The notes under the pieces are model-generated. The model had not been told where the DNA came from, did not search any database, and saw only the letters and a list, made by a program, of their open reading frames with translations. Below are positions 24,301-36,300 of a stretch of DNA of 64,000 nucleotides, piece by piece (the stretch's first letter is position 1; each line of letters starts with the position of its first letter). This DNA is from Sacculina carcini (lineage: Eukaryota; Arthropoda; Thecostraca; Sacculinidae). The stretch lies in assembly GCA_916048095.2 (NCBI GenBank), contig OU696579.1, positions 4,840,235-4,904,234 on the forward strand. The letters are read 5' to 3'. The translations under genes and the position numbers were made by a program.

Positions 24301-27300
24301 TTCACCATGGGGGCGAGGCTTGTCCTGATCTTGATGGTCATCTTCTGTGCATTGTCTACTGATGTAGGGACGTTCAGGTGACAATTGCTCGTTTGCCGGC
24401 GCTGCATAGATCTCAGTGATGGCGCCTTGTAGTGGCATCAAATGTCGTCTATTCCTCCATGATAGGCGTCCGCTGGGGAGACGTACAGCGTAATTTCGGT
24501 GGTTCCCAATAGCTACAACTGAACCAACCTTGTCCCAGAGTTTGGTTTTCGGGCACTGCACAGCGACTGCCAATCCTGTGCTGAGTGGAGAAAGGGTCCT
24601 TGCCGAGCGGTTGTAATATTTCACACGGCTTTCAACTGACTTAGCCGCTCGTTGATCACACTCTTCAGCACGTTTCTGCCACTCTGGGTCGAACGCTGAG
24701 TGATGAGCAGGAACGCTTGATTTCAGAAGGTGGCCGTACAATATCTGAGCAGGGGAGCGACCAGATATTCCGGGAGAATTCCTGAGCTCCAACATCCCAC
24801 GTGTGAACGCGTCAGAGTCTATATTCCCCCGCAAATTGTTTTCTGGACAAGCCGCTTCACGCGTTTTACGGCAGACTCTGCATGACCATTTGACTGAGGG
24901 AAATACGCGCTGGATGTACGATGATTAACACCCCAGCGACGTAGAAATTCACGCACCCGTCTGGAAGAGAACGGCGGGCCTCCATCCGTGGCGAATTCTG
25001 TAGGAACACCTGTCATGCCGAACAACCGGCGAAGCATCATCACCAGGTGTCTCGCCGATGTTTCCCCTGTGCAGTGAAAAACAAACGGCCAGTTTGACAG
25101 CCTGTCCACGTAGACGAGATACGTACGTCCCCCATACTCAAAGTAGTCGGCTGACACACACTCAAACACTCGAGAAGGGAGGGAATCACATTTGTAGGGC
25201 TCTTTCTGTAGACTTCGTTGGTACTTTTTACACTCTAAGCACTTCGCGACATGCTGATGGATGTCGTTTTTGATCCCCGGCCAAAATACCGTTTATCTTG
25301 CGCGCTGGACTGTTTTTTCCTGACCCTGATGTGCGTCGTGCAGGCGGACCAGCGTGCCAGCACGAAGAGAACGTGGTATCACTATGCGACAACCGTACAA
25401 CACTATACCATTGTCGACAGACAGAACATCACGGATAGACCAATAGGGATGAAGTTTAACCGGCAGACTGATTTTAGTGGACGGGAATCCGTCTTTTATA
25501 TACTGGATCAGACACTCTGAGAGATCACGACACTCTGAGTCTTCACTAGAAGCTGCTCGGATTTGGTCCAGTGTAGTGGACATGGGCGTCGTGCGGACGC
25601 CAAACTTGTCGCAATCTCCGAATCGGTGGATGGTTTGGATAGAAAAACCATTGGTTAAGTCGAGGGCGTCGTCTTGAGGTTCAGCTGGTTGAGTTGGCGC
25701 TCTTGACAGTGCATCAGCTGCTGTGTGAGCGGAGCCAGAGGTCCAACAAGCTGTGAATGTCAGATGAAGCAAACGTTCCCTGAACCGCTGCAGCCTCGGG
25801 TTTGATATATCGCCTAGGCTCTTGGAATTGAGGATCGGAATCAAAGGTTTGTGATCGGTGATTATGGCAAAATTAGGCAAACCAGCGATGTAAATGTGGC
25901 ACTTTTTGCATGCCCCTACCACCGCCAACAACTCAAGTTCGCAAGCGACAGCGTATCTTTTCTCAATTTCGTTGATGAATCTTGACCCGCACTGTATCAT
26001 CTGCCACTGCCCTTGTTCGTTCCTTTGACTGAGGATAAATCCCAAGCCGTGGTCACGCGAAGCATCAGTCTCCAGTCGAGTTGGGCTACTCGCGTCGAAA
26101 TACCCAAGGACAGCAGGTTCTGACAGTACTCTTTTCACTGTGTCAAAAGACGTTTGGTGAACTTCTGTCCAAAGCCACTCGCTGTTTTTCTTCAGCCGCT
26201 GACGCAATGGCTCGGCTGCGTGTGAAATCTTGTAAGAAAAATATCCGAATTGGTTTGCCAGGCCGAGGAATGACCGGAGACCCGTGATGTTTAGAGGCGT
26301 TGGAAATTGTGCAATGGCTTGAATCTTCTTTACATCCACTGAAAAACCGGATTCAGATATCAGAAAACCACAATACTTTACTTCGTTGCAGGCAAATACC
26401 GTTTTGTTGATATTGAGTGTTATGCCGGAAATTCACAGCGTTCTAACACTGTCCAAACGCGCTGCAGATGTTCGTCATAATCAGTAGACGCGATCAAGAT
26501 GTCATCAACGACTTTGAAAACGCCGGGTAATCCTGAAAGTACTTGATCACCTCGACGATTATACTCATCACCACTAGAGACCAGACCCATAGGGGCGCGT
26601 TTGAACCGATAGCGCCCCCATGGAGTGAAAAAGCATGTGATGTCTCTATCTTGTTCCTGAATAGCCACCTGAAAATAGCCTGAACGAGCATCGAATTTGG
26701 TGAAATACTTATTACCATTTCCAATTGACGACACGATGTCGATTGGAGAATGCACTGGGTGTGTGGGGCGCTCCACAATTTGGTGAAATCGACAGTGAGT
26801 CGACATCCATTTGTCGATCCGTCGGGGTTGCGTTTAGCGACAGGCACGATTGGGTGGCACCATTCTGTGGGATGGCTCACTGGTTCGATGACATCTTGCT
26901 CCTCAAGTTTTTCTAATTGCTTCTGCAACGAGTGCCGATAGCAGAAAGGCACTTTGCGAGGTGCCGTAGTTGCGTGAGGTTTGTGATCTTCCTTCATATG
27001 AATTCGCATAGGACCACCTTTCATTTCATTGAGTGGCCCAGATTCCGAGAATAATGCGGAAAACTCATTCTTTAACGCATTCATATGCGCTTCACGGTCG
27101 CAATTTTGCGGTGGAACCTTTTTGCGCCACTCTAAACGTTGTTTTTGGTGGTCCTTTTGCGCCTGTCCAGCGCACATATCACGCGGCATTTGCTGCGGAA
27201 ATGCTTCATGAATAATGCGCAGGTTCACAGCATCCATCCATGAGAGCAACGAATTCCTCACGCTGGGTACAATGTGCACACGTGAGACACATCCTTCATC

Positions 27301-30300
27301 ACCAAGAGTTAACTGAAGGCGTTTGGAGCCCAAGCAACGGAGGATTTTGCCATTCGCCGCTCTTATTGTTCCCTGTGGCTTGTCCAGTTTGGAGAGATCG
27401 ATGTGTAGCGTTCTGGCAGTGGCTTCGTTTAATACTGATACTTCTGCACCAGTATCTGGTGTCCAACTAACGGCCCGAGGTGTCCCGCCGACCTCGGAGA
27501 CATGGATCACTGTCGTGGGAGATTTGGCGACACGTCGAGACCGCTGTAGGCCACCGCCGACGTTTCCAATATATATCTGAGTCACAGTCAGATTTGGTTC
27601 TGCGTCATCGCTCAGTGTGCCGCTGTGCCGCATTGTACGACACCACTCTTCATCCAGCAGTGACATGAAAACTGCACGCTGCCCTGCTGGCGCCAACGCG
27701 GAAATGCCGCAAAGTGTGTCATATCCCATCACTTTCTGCTTCCATGCGTCGAAAGCACTGATTGAAGCATCGTGTTGTAGTGGAGGAGGCGCAAACGCCG
27801 CAGCTGATGCTCGAATCGTAGCAACTGCTGGAGTAGCTGTGGCTCCTCGGTCGACATCATCTGAGAGCTGGCGTCGCGCCAACTGCTCAACCAATCGAGT
27901 CAACTGAGTGAGGTGTTCCTCCATTGCCGCGTGTGCTAAGCAAGCGACAAATATGATTATAAAAAAATCCAAAATCACACAATATTGCTGAGAAAAAAAA
28001 TCACACACTATCCTGTCGACTGCGCCATGTGATACGTGTATTCACAAAACGATACGTAAGACTGAGCTTAAGTGAACACAATAGCCAGCGAACACATACA
28101 CACCGCACAGACATACACCAGGACGTTCCGCGGATAGACGCTGCACGGCTTGCAATATAATCTTGCAGTGCTCAAGTAACCAAGCGAAGCATAGGCGCAC
28201 GCAGTATGTTACAAGGAGAATATGAAGTTGGGCCGTTCAATATAATACCACTAATACCGGAGCTAGCGCCGTAAACGAGAACCTATTCCCAGAAAAACAA
28301 GCACCTAGATAGTACTTACCACCAGAGCCGTAGCAACCGCCCCCCGTACCCCCCGGCCGGGGTTCCGAATGCTGAGGGGCCCCGTTGCTTCACGTATGAT
28401 ATTCAAATGTATCATATTTATTATGTATAGCCTTTACCTTTTTGCTCAGATGTTTTCACCTGAGCTTGTATTATGTGATTATGTATAATAAATACATCCA
28501 TTATTTGGTGATTTATTTATAATGGGGGCCCAAGTGTTGCCTTCGGGGGGCCCCATAATTTCTCGCAACGGCTCTGCTTACCACTACACTTTGATCTTAG
28601 CCGAAAGCCGAGAAGCGATCCGAGAAGCCTTATGCGAGGAGCCTTATCCGAGGCCGAGAAGCCTTATGCAAATAGCTCACGATGCCAATTGGTTTTCTAG
28701 TGCTTTATAGCGAAGAACAGGAGGTTTTCAGCGAACGATTGGTAAACAACCCAATAAAGATTGAGGTTGCACACGCACATGTTTGTTCAAACAAGACGAA
28801 CTGTGGACTCCGTGGTGTAGTGGTTAGCACACCCGCCTCACAAGCGGTAGGACCGTGGTTCTGATCCCGGCGGAGCATAATTTCATTGGGCGAATTCTAT
28901 AATCCAACAGCCCCTGTCCACCCAGCAGTATAGATGGTACCAGAGTTCAGTCATGTGTTGTATCCAGAGCCGTTGCGAGGAATTAAGGGGCCCCTTGAAG
29001 GCAGAACTTGGGGCCCCCATTATAAATAAATCACCAAATAATGATTGTATTTATCAGACATCATCACATAATACGTGAAGCAATGGGGCCCCTCAACATT
29101 CGGGGCCCCCCCGCCCGGCCGGGTGGTACGGGGGGCGGCTGCTATGGCTCTGGTTGTGTCATGCATTCTGGGGAGGTGGCCCTCTAATACGTCTTACGTT
29201 CATGTGGCGCCATAGCGTGGAGAGGGTCGGTTCTGCGGTGGCAAAGAGCTGCACGGCGCACACCTGTGTGTTCATAAGCTTCGGCTTCTTCCCGTGTAGC
29301 AGATGCCACTTAGGCATTTAACCTTTAACCTTAACGAAATCAGAAACAATAATGCATTTGGCTGATCAGATGAAACAGCACCGCTCGAAACTCAAACGCT
29401 AACATTATACAAAATGCCGCCACTAGCAAACCAGTGTCAGCATCTTGCACTAGGACAGCACAGTTTTATTTATCATTCTGACCACGAGATGGCCCTGTAT
29501 GTAGGATTAATTCACTCATTCGTGTCGTCGACAATTTCTACATGTTACCGGAGCGTGATATGAAATGTTTTCTGCGAGAATGTTTGGTAATTGCTATGTG
29601 AGAATTATTATTGCTCAGTGGCGGGACCAAAATGAGGAAAATTTTGTGAGCGCGCAAATAATCTAGGTTATCATTGAAAAATTGACTTTTTTTGAAAGAC
29701 CATTGGCAAATGTTTTGATTGACGTTATCCTTAGACACGTACCAAGTATTATACTCTCGCAGAGGAAACATAATTTAAATACTCTAACTATACAAGCCCC
29801 GGACATTTGAAGCATTTTACCAGACTAAACCCGCACAGGCCAGACAGCCCCCAGAGACGAGCACATGACTTGGAAAAGAGGACGTATGGTCATCTTACGA
29901 AACATGAACAACCACACTTCAAATATGCGTGGTCAGGATTATTGGCAGGGTTTAGGGTTTCTTGGCACATTTTGGGCTTAAAGCCCCCAGTCCCTCCTTG
30001 GCGCTGCCACTGACTGAGAACCAGTGACGGACCTATAGCACCGCGGGTGTGGGATTTTAATAGAGGCCAAATCATTGATTCTTCCACTAAGCAGGTACAG
30101 GGATGCGTTGTAAATAAGTTTTTAGTGTTTTTAAATTTTCACACGTGCATTTCATCACATGAATGTTAGGTATTAATCGTGCCCAACCACAAAAGTATAG
30201 TTTGAAAATTAAATTAAATCACCAACGGGGCGCCAAAATTTGAAGCTACCCCGGACGCCGGGGTAACTGGTTCATAGGACCACCACTGGTGCCAACTCGT

Positions 30301-33300
30301 AATCTTTGCACGGAACGGCTTCGTCACCTGGCGGTAGACGACAGTGTACGGACCCATGTAGGCCATAAAGCCTGCCGACAACAGAACGTCTCCATAGCAA
30401 TTGTCCAGCTGATCAGTGAGCGTGTGCGCCGCCTCGCTCCAACGCATCTTCTCCCCACCCAGACCACCTGAGAGAATGAACATCACACTGCATTCAGGAC
30501 ACCATCGAAACAATAAGCGTATCTTGAAGGAAATGGTTGAAAATCATTGCCATTGTGGCAGGTCACGTGATTTGGTCGGTGTTTGTGAGTGGTATGCTGC
30601 TACTTTGATGTGAGGAAAGCGAGGGAGTGCGTGTTTGAAGGTTTCAACGAGTGATTATCTGGACAAGTTTAAATATGTAACAGTTGCGCTGTGCAACGTG
30701 TGTGCATGTTTTGTGTTGACGCATACTTGCTACATTCATATTTTCAATTGTTATTATATTTCAACGCTTGTTTCTAAATATATCTCCTACGCCGATTTAC
30801 ATTTACAATGCTTTCTTTAAAAGTATATTTTATAAAAAATAACGAATAAAAATGGAACCTCGTGCGTAAAAATTAGCAAGAAAGCATAGCAAACTTGACA
30901 ATGTCTTCTCATAAATTGTGTTTCTGGAAAAATGACGTCATTATTAGACTATATACATGTTAAACCATGAACGTAAATAAACAAAGCGACGATTTATGCG
31001 TGTGCTAGACAGACAAGCACGAGTAAAAGCTACACTTCACCTATAAGTTTCTCGGCCCTGCTTAGCTTCTTGGAGCACATCTCAATGCTGTCTTCGAGAT
31101 CGCGTTTTTTGCGCGTCATGCCGGCAAACTCATCGTTTAACGCCTGCAATTTATCGGTCACCTGGTTCATGACACACACACACACACACGTGCATGCAAA
31201 ACAGGAAGTCACCCTCAATTAATACAGACTATACTATACTGATTCTGACATACTGATGTCACGGTGAGTCAAGGTGCATGCGGATTGCATTCGTGAAATT
31301 TATAGCATTCGCGCTCTTCTCATTTTACCTGCATTGATGTTGGCAAAACGCATTTTGTTTGTGGAAATATTGAAGTAACATTCCATATACATTTCATTTC
31401 ATAGACTTTGATGAAACGTTCAATAAATGCGTGTGCATATATTTTCACTAGATACATTTTTACATTGACAACCGAAATATTTTTTGAAGTCCATTTTTGA
31501 CATTAGATGTTATTTTGACGTATATGAAGATTTTCATGCAAGGTTACTGAATAATCTATATATTAAAGTATTTTCAATTGGACCACCCCTAAAATCTATT
31601 CAACAGGCCATACCAATTTTCCCGGATCATGTAGTAATGTAGTGATGTCAATATTTAGATTGGCATGCCAAATAGCGCACCTGTTGCAGCTGGGCTCTTT
31701 TATCGTTCAGTTTGGCCATTTGAACTGCCAATTCCGCTTCTGCCTCGGCCAGTTTGGCTTTTTTCGGCGCCACAATTTTGGCAACCCTGAAATTGAAAAT
31801 TATCAATGATTCTGTGCAAGTATTGGTCACAATTAAACGAAGTTACAAAGTATACGACAATAACAATTGAAACTAAGAAAATATTTACTGATTACGATAA
31901 TAAGACCATGTACTGTGCGGAAATCTCTCGCACAGGGCATTATTTCCGAGCGGAATCTGTCACCTATCGTAAATTTCCATGGCCCGAACCCAGCGACATA
32001 GACCCTCGCACGCCGTCGACACGTTGCGGATTATACTGGGGTCAAACTCCTTGTTCGACATGTACCTGCAATACATTAACACGTGCCATTAGTGTTGATC
32101 CCAGTGGCAGCTGTTTAGCGTTATCGGAAATCGATTGAACGAAAAAGCAAGGATCTTACTTTTCGCGTATCTTCTTAATGACAGGTATCGGTATGTTGTC
32201 TTTATCGTAGGCTTTCAAGCTGTCGAGAAACTTGAGATCTCCTATCATCTTGAGGCTGACACCCCAGTATTCATCGTACGGTTTGCCTGAGGCGTCCACC
32301 TTTCTCTCAGGCTTCACTCCCTTCATCACACAAATCGCCTCCAAAACCTGCAATCAAGTCGAAGGCCATCGAAAATGTGTGCAATTTTTAATGAGGATAT
32401 CGAAGTCTCTTATATCTAATCAAATCGTATCGTATGAATATGCACGCACATTATATGAATATCTGAATTTCTGTCAATTTTGCAATTAGATGCGCCTGAA
32501 GCTCGCTTGTCACCAGCTTGATCAGGAACGGGGGGTTTTTCATGCTCTTGACGACGGTGATGTCCGATGGCTTGAGAGTGTCGAGCGCCTGCAGGGCGGC
32601 CTCCAGCGCTGGAATCGCCTCGGCCAGATCGTTTTCACAGTCGTCCTTTATCGCCTGTGACGCGGCCGCCGCCTCATTGGCCGTTGCTTCATCAGCCCCC
32701 ACAACCTGAACGCGACAGATTAATAATGCATGTGTTAATGACTAGTTTCACTTCTTCACCGCCACCTATCATCCAGTTTCTTCTCAACATTGCCTTTTAA
32801 AGGCAATGCGCGACTGTCTGCTTGAATGCAGTCAAAACGTTTTCCGAACCTCTTTCTTGGCCTCCACTTCGATGGTATCCTGTTCGATCTTAATCATAAG
32901 TTTTTCTGTTTCGCCGGAAGTCTCGATCAGCTGAGGCTGCAAGTTGGTCAACTCGTCCTGCATCTCACACACCTGCGGCAATTTCGAGTCGAAATTATTC
33001 TATACTCACAAATCTCAGATTCATATAAATCTTGCTTGCTCTCTCATAAGCGGTCACTACAAACGAGTTCAGTTAAATACTTGCATACATCGGCGAGTAC
33101 CATATCTTAAAGACACATACTAAGCTTGGCGTCCCAGATGAATCAAGCCCCATAGTCAGCCGAAAGTAATCGAGTCAATCATATCATGTCAGATGTAAAT
33201 GTATGTGTCAGATGCAATACCAAATATAAATTTTTACGTCATATCTATATCTCTAAATATTACATTGTTATACAAATTAATGTTGTTATTCATTGTTTAG

Positions 33301-36300
33301 CCTGCAATAAGTGTCTGTGTGTCTCTATGTGTGAGTAAGTTGAGTGTTGCAATTACGTATCCATGCCTCTATTCGCGATGTGAAATATACATCAGTCATC
33401 ATCATCAGATGTTGTCACCTGTGAGGCGGCAAACTCCAGTTTCTCCAGACCGGCATTGTAGCGTTGTTTCTGCGTGCGCAGCTGGGTGCGCTTGTTCTGC
33501 AAGAGGTCTTGGAAGGTCATGATCAGATGCAGGTATGAAGTGGACGTCACATAACTGTGCCGACCCATTTCCATTAGGAATCTGTCCGAGAACAATGATC
33601 GTGCGATAAATTGAACTCGCATACTTGACGCGAAACGCTACGGTGCGTTCAACTTCACCGCCCAAAAACGAGAAAGACAAGAACAAAATGCAAATGGAAG
33701 GAAACGAGATTGAATTAATTTCTTTCAACGCCACTCTCATGAAGTGCGGTATCATCCACCTGTCTGCAAGCGACTTCACGCTGTTATTCATGTGTTTGCA
33801 CAGTCGGACGCATTTGCGCATCATCTGTTCGCCCATGTCCGGAATAGTGCCGAAAAAGTGTTGGGCCACTCTTTCAAGCGCTTCCTCGGGCCAGAGAGTG
33901 AACCTATGTGAGCGTTGTGATGCGTGCGAAATTATTATCATAGCCATATCGGACAGTAGATTTGAAAATCACAGCCATACTTCCAAAACATCAGTTGACC
34001 TTTCTGGCCGTGTGATGAGTTGCGAATCATTTGTATTAGCTTCAGTTGTGCAAACGTAGCAATACGCTTTTAAAGCTTTATGATTGTGCGAGCAAAGAGC
34101 CTTGAAACACAGTTCACAATACAATTATATACGGAATTTTACATGGAACTCCATATTTTTATACGGAAACGAATGTTCTGAAATTAATGATAAGCTCGCA
34201 AACATGTGATTACAGCGTCCAGTAATTCCGACCCTGGCTGGATTACTGGATGACTGGATAACTCACCAGTCGATGGTGCAACAGTTGATCAGCGAGGGAA
34301 ACACGCGCATTCTCACACGAAACGCCTCTCCGATCGGTGACATGCACAGGACCACGTGCAAGTTGGCTCGCACTTGTTGAACGAAAAAGTCATAGAGCGC
34401 CGACGGAGTGGCCTCTATTCGTTCACCCTGTGAACAAGCGCTGCGTTATACAAGCTGTCACATAAAGAGAAAAAGCCCCATATACTGTGACCTTGTGCTG
34501 AATTTTATCATAACTAAATTTAGATTAAATAAAGAAATTAATTTCAATCCAATTTGAATTCGTTTTTTGAATGAGATTAATTGAGATTCTCTTTAAAAAC
34601 TTCAAATTTCAAATGTATAAAAATATAATCTCGAAAAATTATTAAAATTAAATATTGATTAAAATTATAAATTTAAATTTAAAATGGATAAAAGTTTAAA
34701 ATATAAATTTCTAATCGATGAAAGTTTAAAATATACATTTATAATTAATTAGAATTTAAAATTAATTAAAATTTAAAATAAATTAAAATGTAAAATTAAT
34801 TAAAATATAAAATTAAGTAAAATATAAGATTAATTAAATTTTAAATGTAATTAAAATGTAAAATTAATAAAATATAAAAATGATTAAAAATATAAAATAA
34901 TTAAAAATATATATTAATTACAAATGAAAAATAATTACAAATGAAAGTTAATTAACATTTTAAATGAATTAACATTTAACATTATTAATTAAATGATTTA
35001 ACATTAATTAATTTCGTATTAATTAAAATTTAAAATTAATTAAAATCATTTGAATAGATTTAAATTTTAAATTGAATACAATTTAAAATTTAAATTTAAA
35101 ATGGATTATAAATTAATATTTAAAACTATTAAAATTTATAAAATTAAATCAATTAAATTTATATATTTCAAACTAATTTATATCTAAAATCAATACATCT
35201 AAATTCAACACTATTCAAAAATAACACTTGCTCTCACCAATTCTCTGGCGACAACCTGGATTTTCTCCAGAATCTCTGCCTTCTCGTCGGGCTGGTACAA
35301 GTTGGGTACATCGCCCGTGTTGAGCAGCATATTCAGGTCTTCCAACATTGCCTCCTCCTTGATCTGCACACATCACAACACTGTGCAATTCGGCAACGTC
35401 TTCTAACAAAGCCACATACCGCAAGCGTTTTGCTCGTTGAGACTTTTAGACACTGTTTCTACCAGAAGCCAAGTTTGCGAGACAATGGCATTGGTGGAGA
35501 ATGATGCACTATGTAGAAAAATAACAACCAAATTGCTGGCTCAACATGTTCAGGGCTGCTCGCATAAACATTTATACAGTCATTGTCGACAGTTGTGGCG
35601 CACCTGCGTGTCGGACAGTAGCAGCACAATCTTCCTGTTGTCGGCGCCCGCTCGACGCAACAAGTTCTTCAAGTCCTCGCGCCATTCCACCAGCCCATAG
35701 TTCTTTGTCAACTCAACCTGATCAAACGACACGCGTGAAAGTGTGAATTAGAAAAGTATAAGGTTTTGACACCTTTTGGGCAAAAACAATGGTTCTTAAA
35801 CTTTCGCACCCATTTCAAATCAGCAGTCAGTTCTAGCAACTCCATTATGCCCGCAGTCAGTTCACGCACACCTTGGATTCTTGATAGGTATACAAAAATA
35901 TATAAATACAAACGACATAGTTTATCTTGTTTTTTCAATATTCATTCATACAACTCTTTCAAGAGGATTAAGCAAAACTACGTTTTTCAGGAATAATATA
36001 ATGCATAGGTTAAACATATAATTTGTTTAAAAAAATTACAGGAATCCTCGCACCCCCGGTTTATAACCCCTGGCTAAAGTTTACTTGATTTACCTATGAC
36101 AAATAAGCACGCATATTGGCCAGCTGTTGAAGCACGTGTGCGCAGTAATGCTAGCACTCCAATGCTAAACAAACAACGCCGACACAAAACAAGTTACACT
36201 GGCAGTGACTACACCAACAATTTGCCCAACTACCCGCGATTAATGAGTACACCTGGCCCGTCTCACCTCGGCCAACTCGAAGCCGTCAAGATGAGCGGCA

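Larger units (their letters stand above)
23865..28213 (-). mobile_element. Gypsy LTR retrotransposon B, young, complete ends
   Basis: LTRs at 28,028-28,213 (5') and 23,865-24,052 (3') differ by two substitutions and a 2-bp indel over about 186 bp. The 5-bp target duplication AGGAG flanks both sides (23,860-23,864 and 28,214-28,218). The primer site TGGCGCAGTCGACAGG abuts the 5' LTR and a purine run GGGGAAGG precedes the 3' LTR. It is inserted in the 5' UTR of the U2-resident LINE. Despite young LTRs its genes carry frameshifts and lack the nucleocapsid part. Confidence 0.95.
18248..28582 (-). mobile_element. U2-targeted RLE LINE (Utopia-like), with nested insertions
   Basis: The element sits exactly between the 5' and 3' halves of a U2 gene in the same orientation. 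It encodes, N to C: C2H2-type zinc fingers (23,600-23,230), a long T/P/S-rich linker, an RT of the R2/NeSL/R4 type (21,000-20,050), and a CCHH-type finger followed by a restriction-like endonuclease (19,300-18,800). Its own sequence is 28,577-28,582, 28,219-28,322 and 18,248-23,864, about 5.7 kb after removing a hAT MITE and a Gypsy element. Site-specific RLE elements in U2 genes are known as Utopia; placing this one there rests on target site and domain order. Stops and frameshifts show it is dead. Confidence 0.85.
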
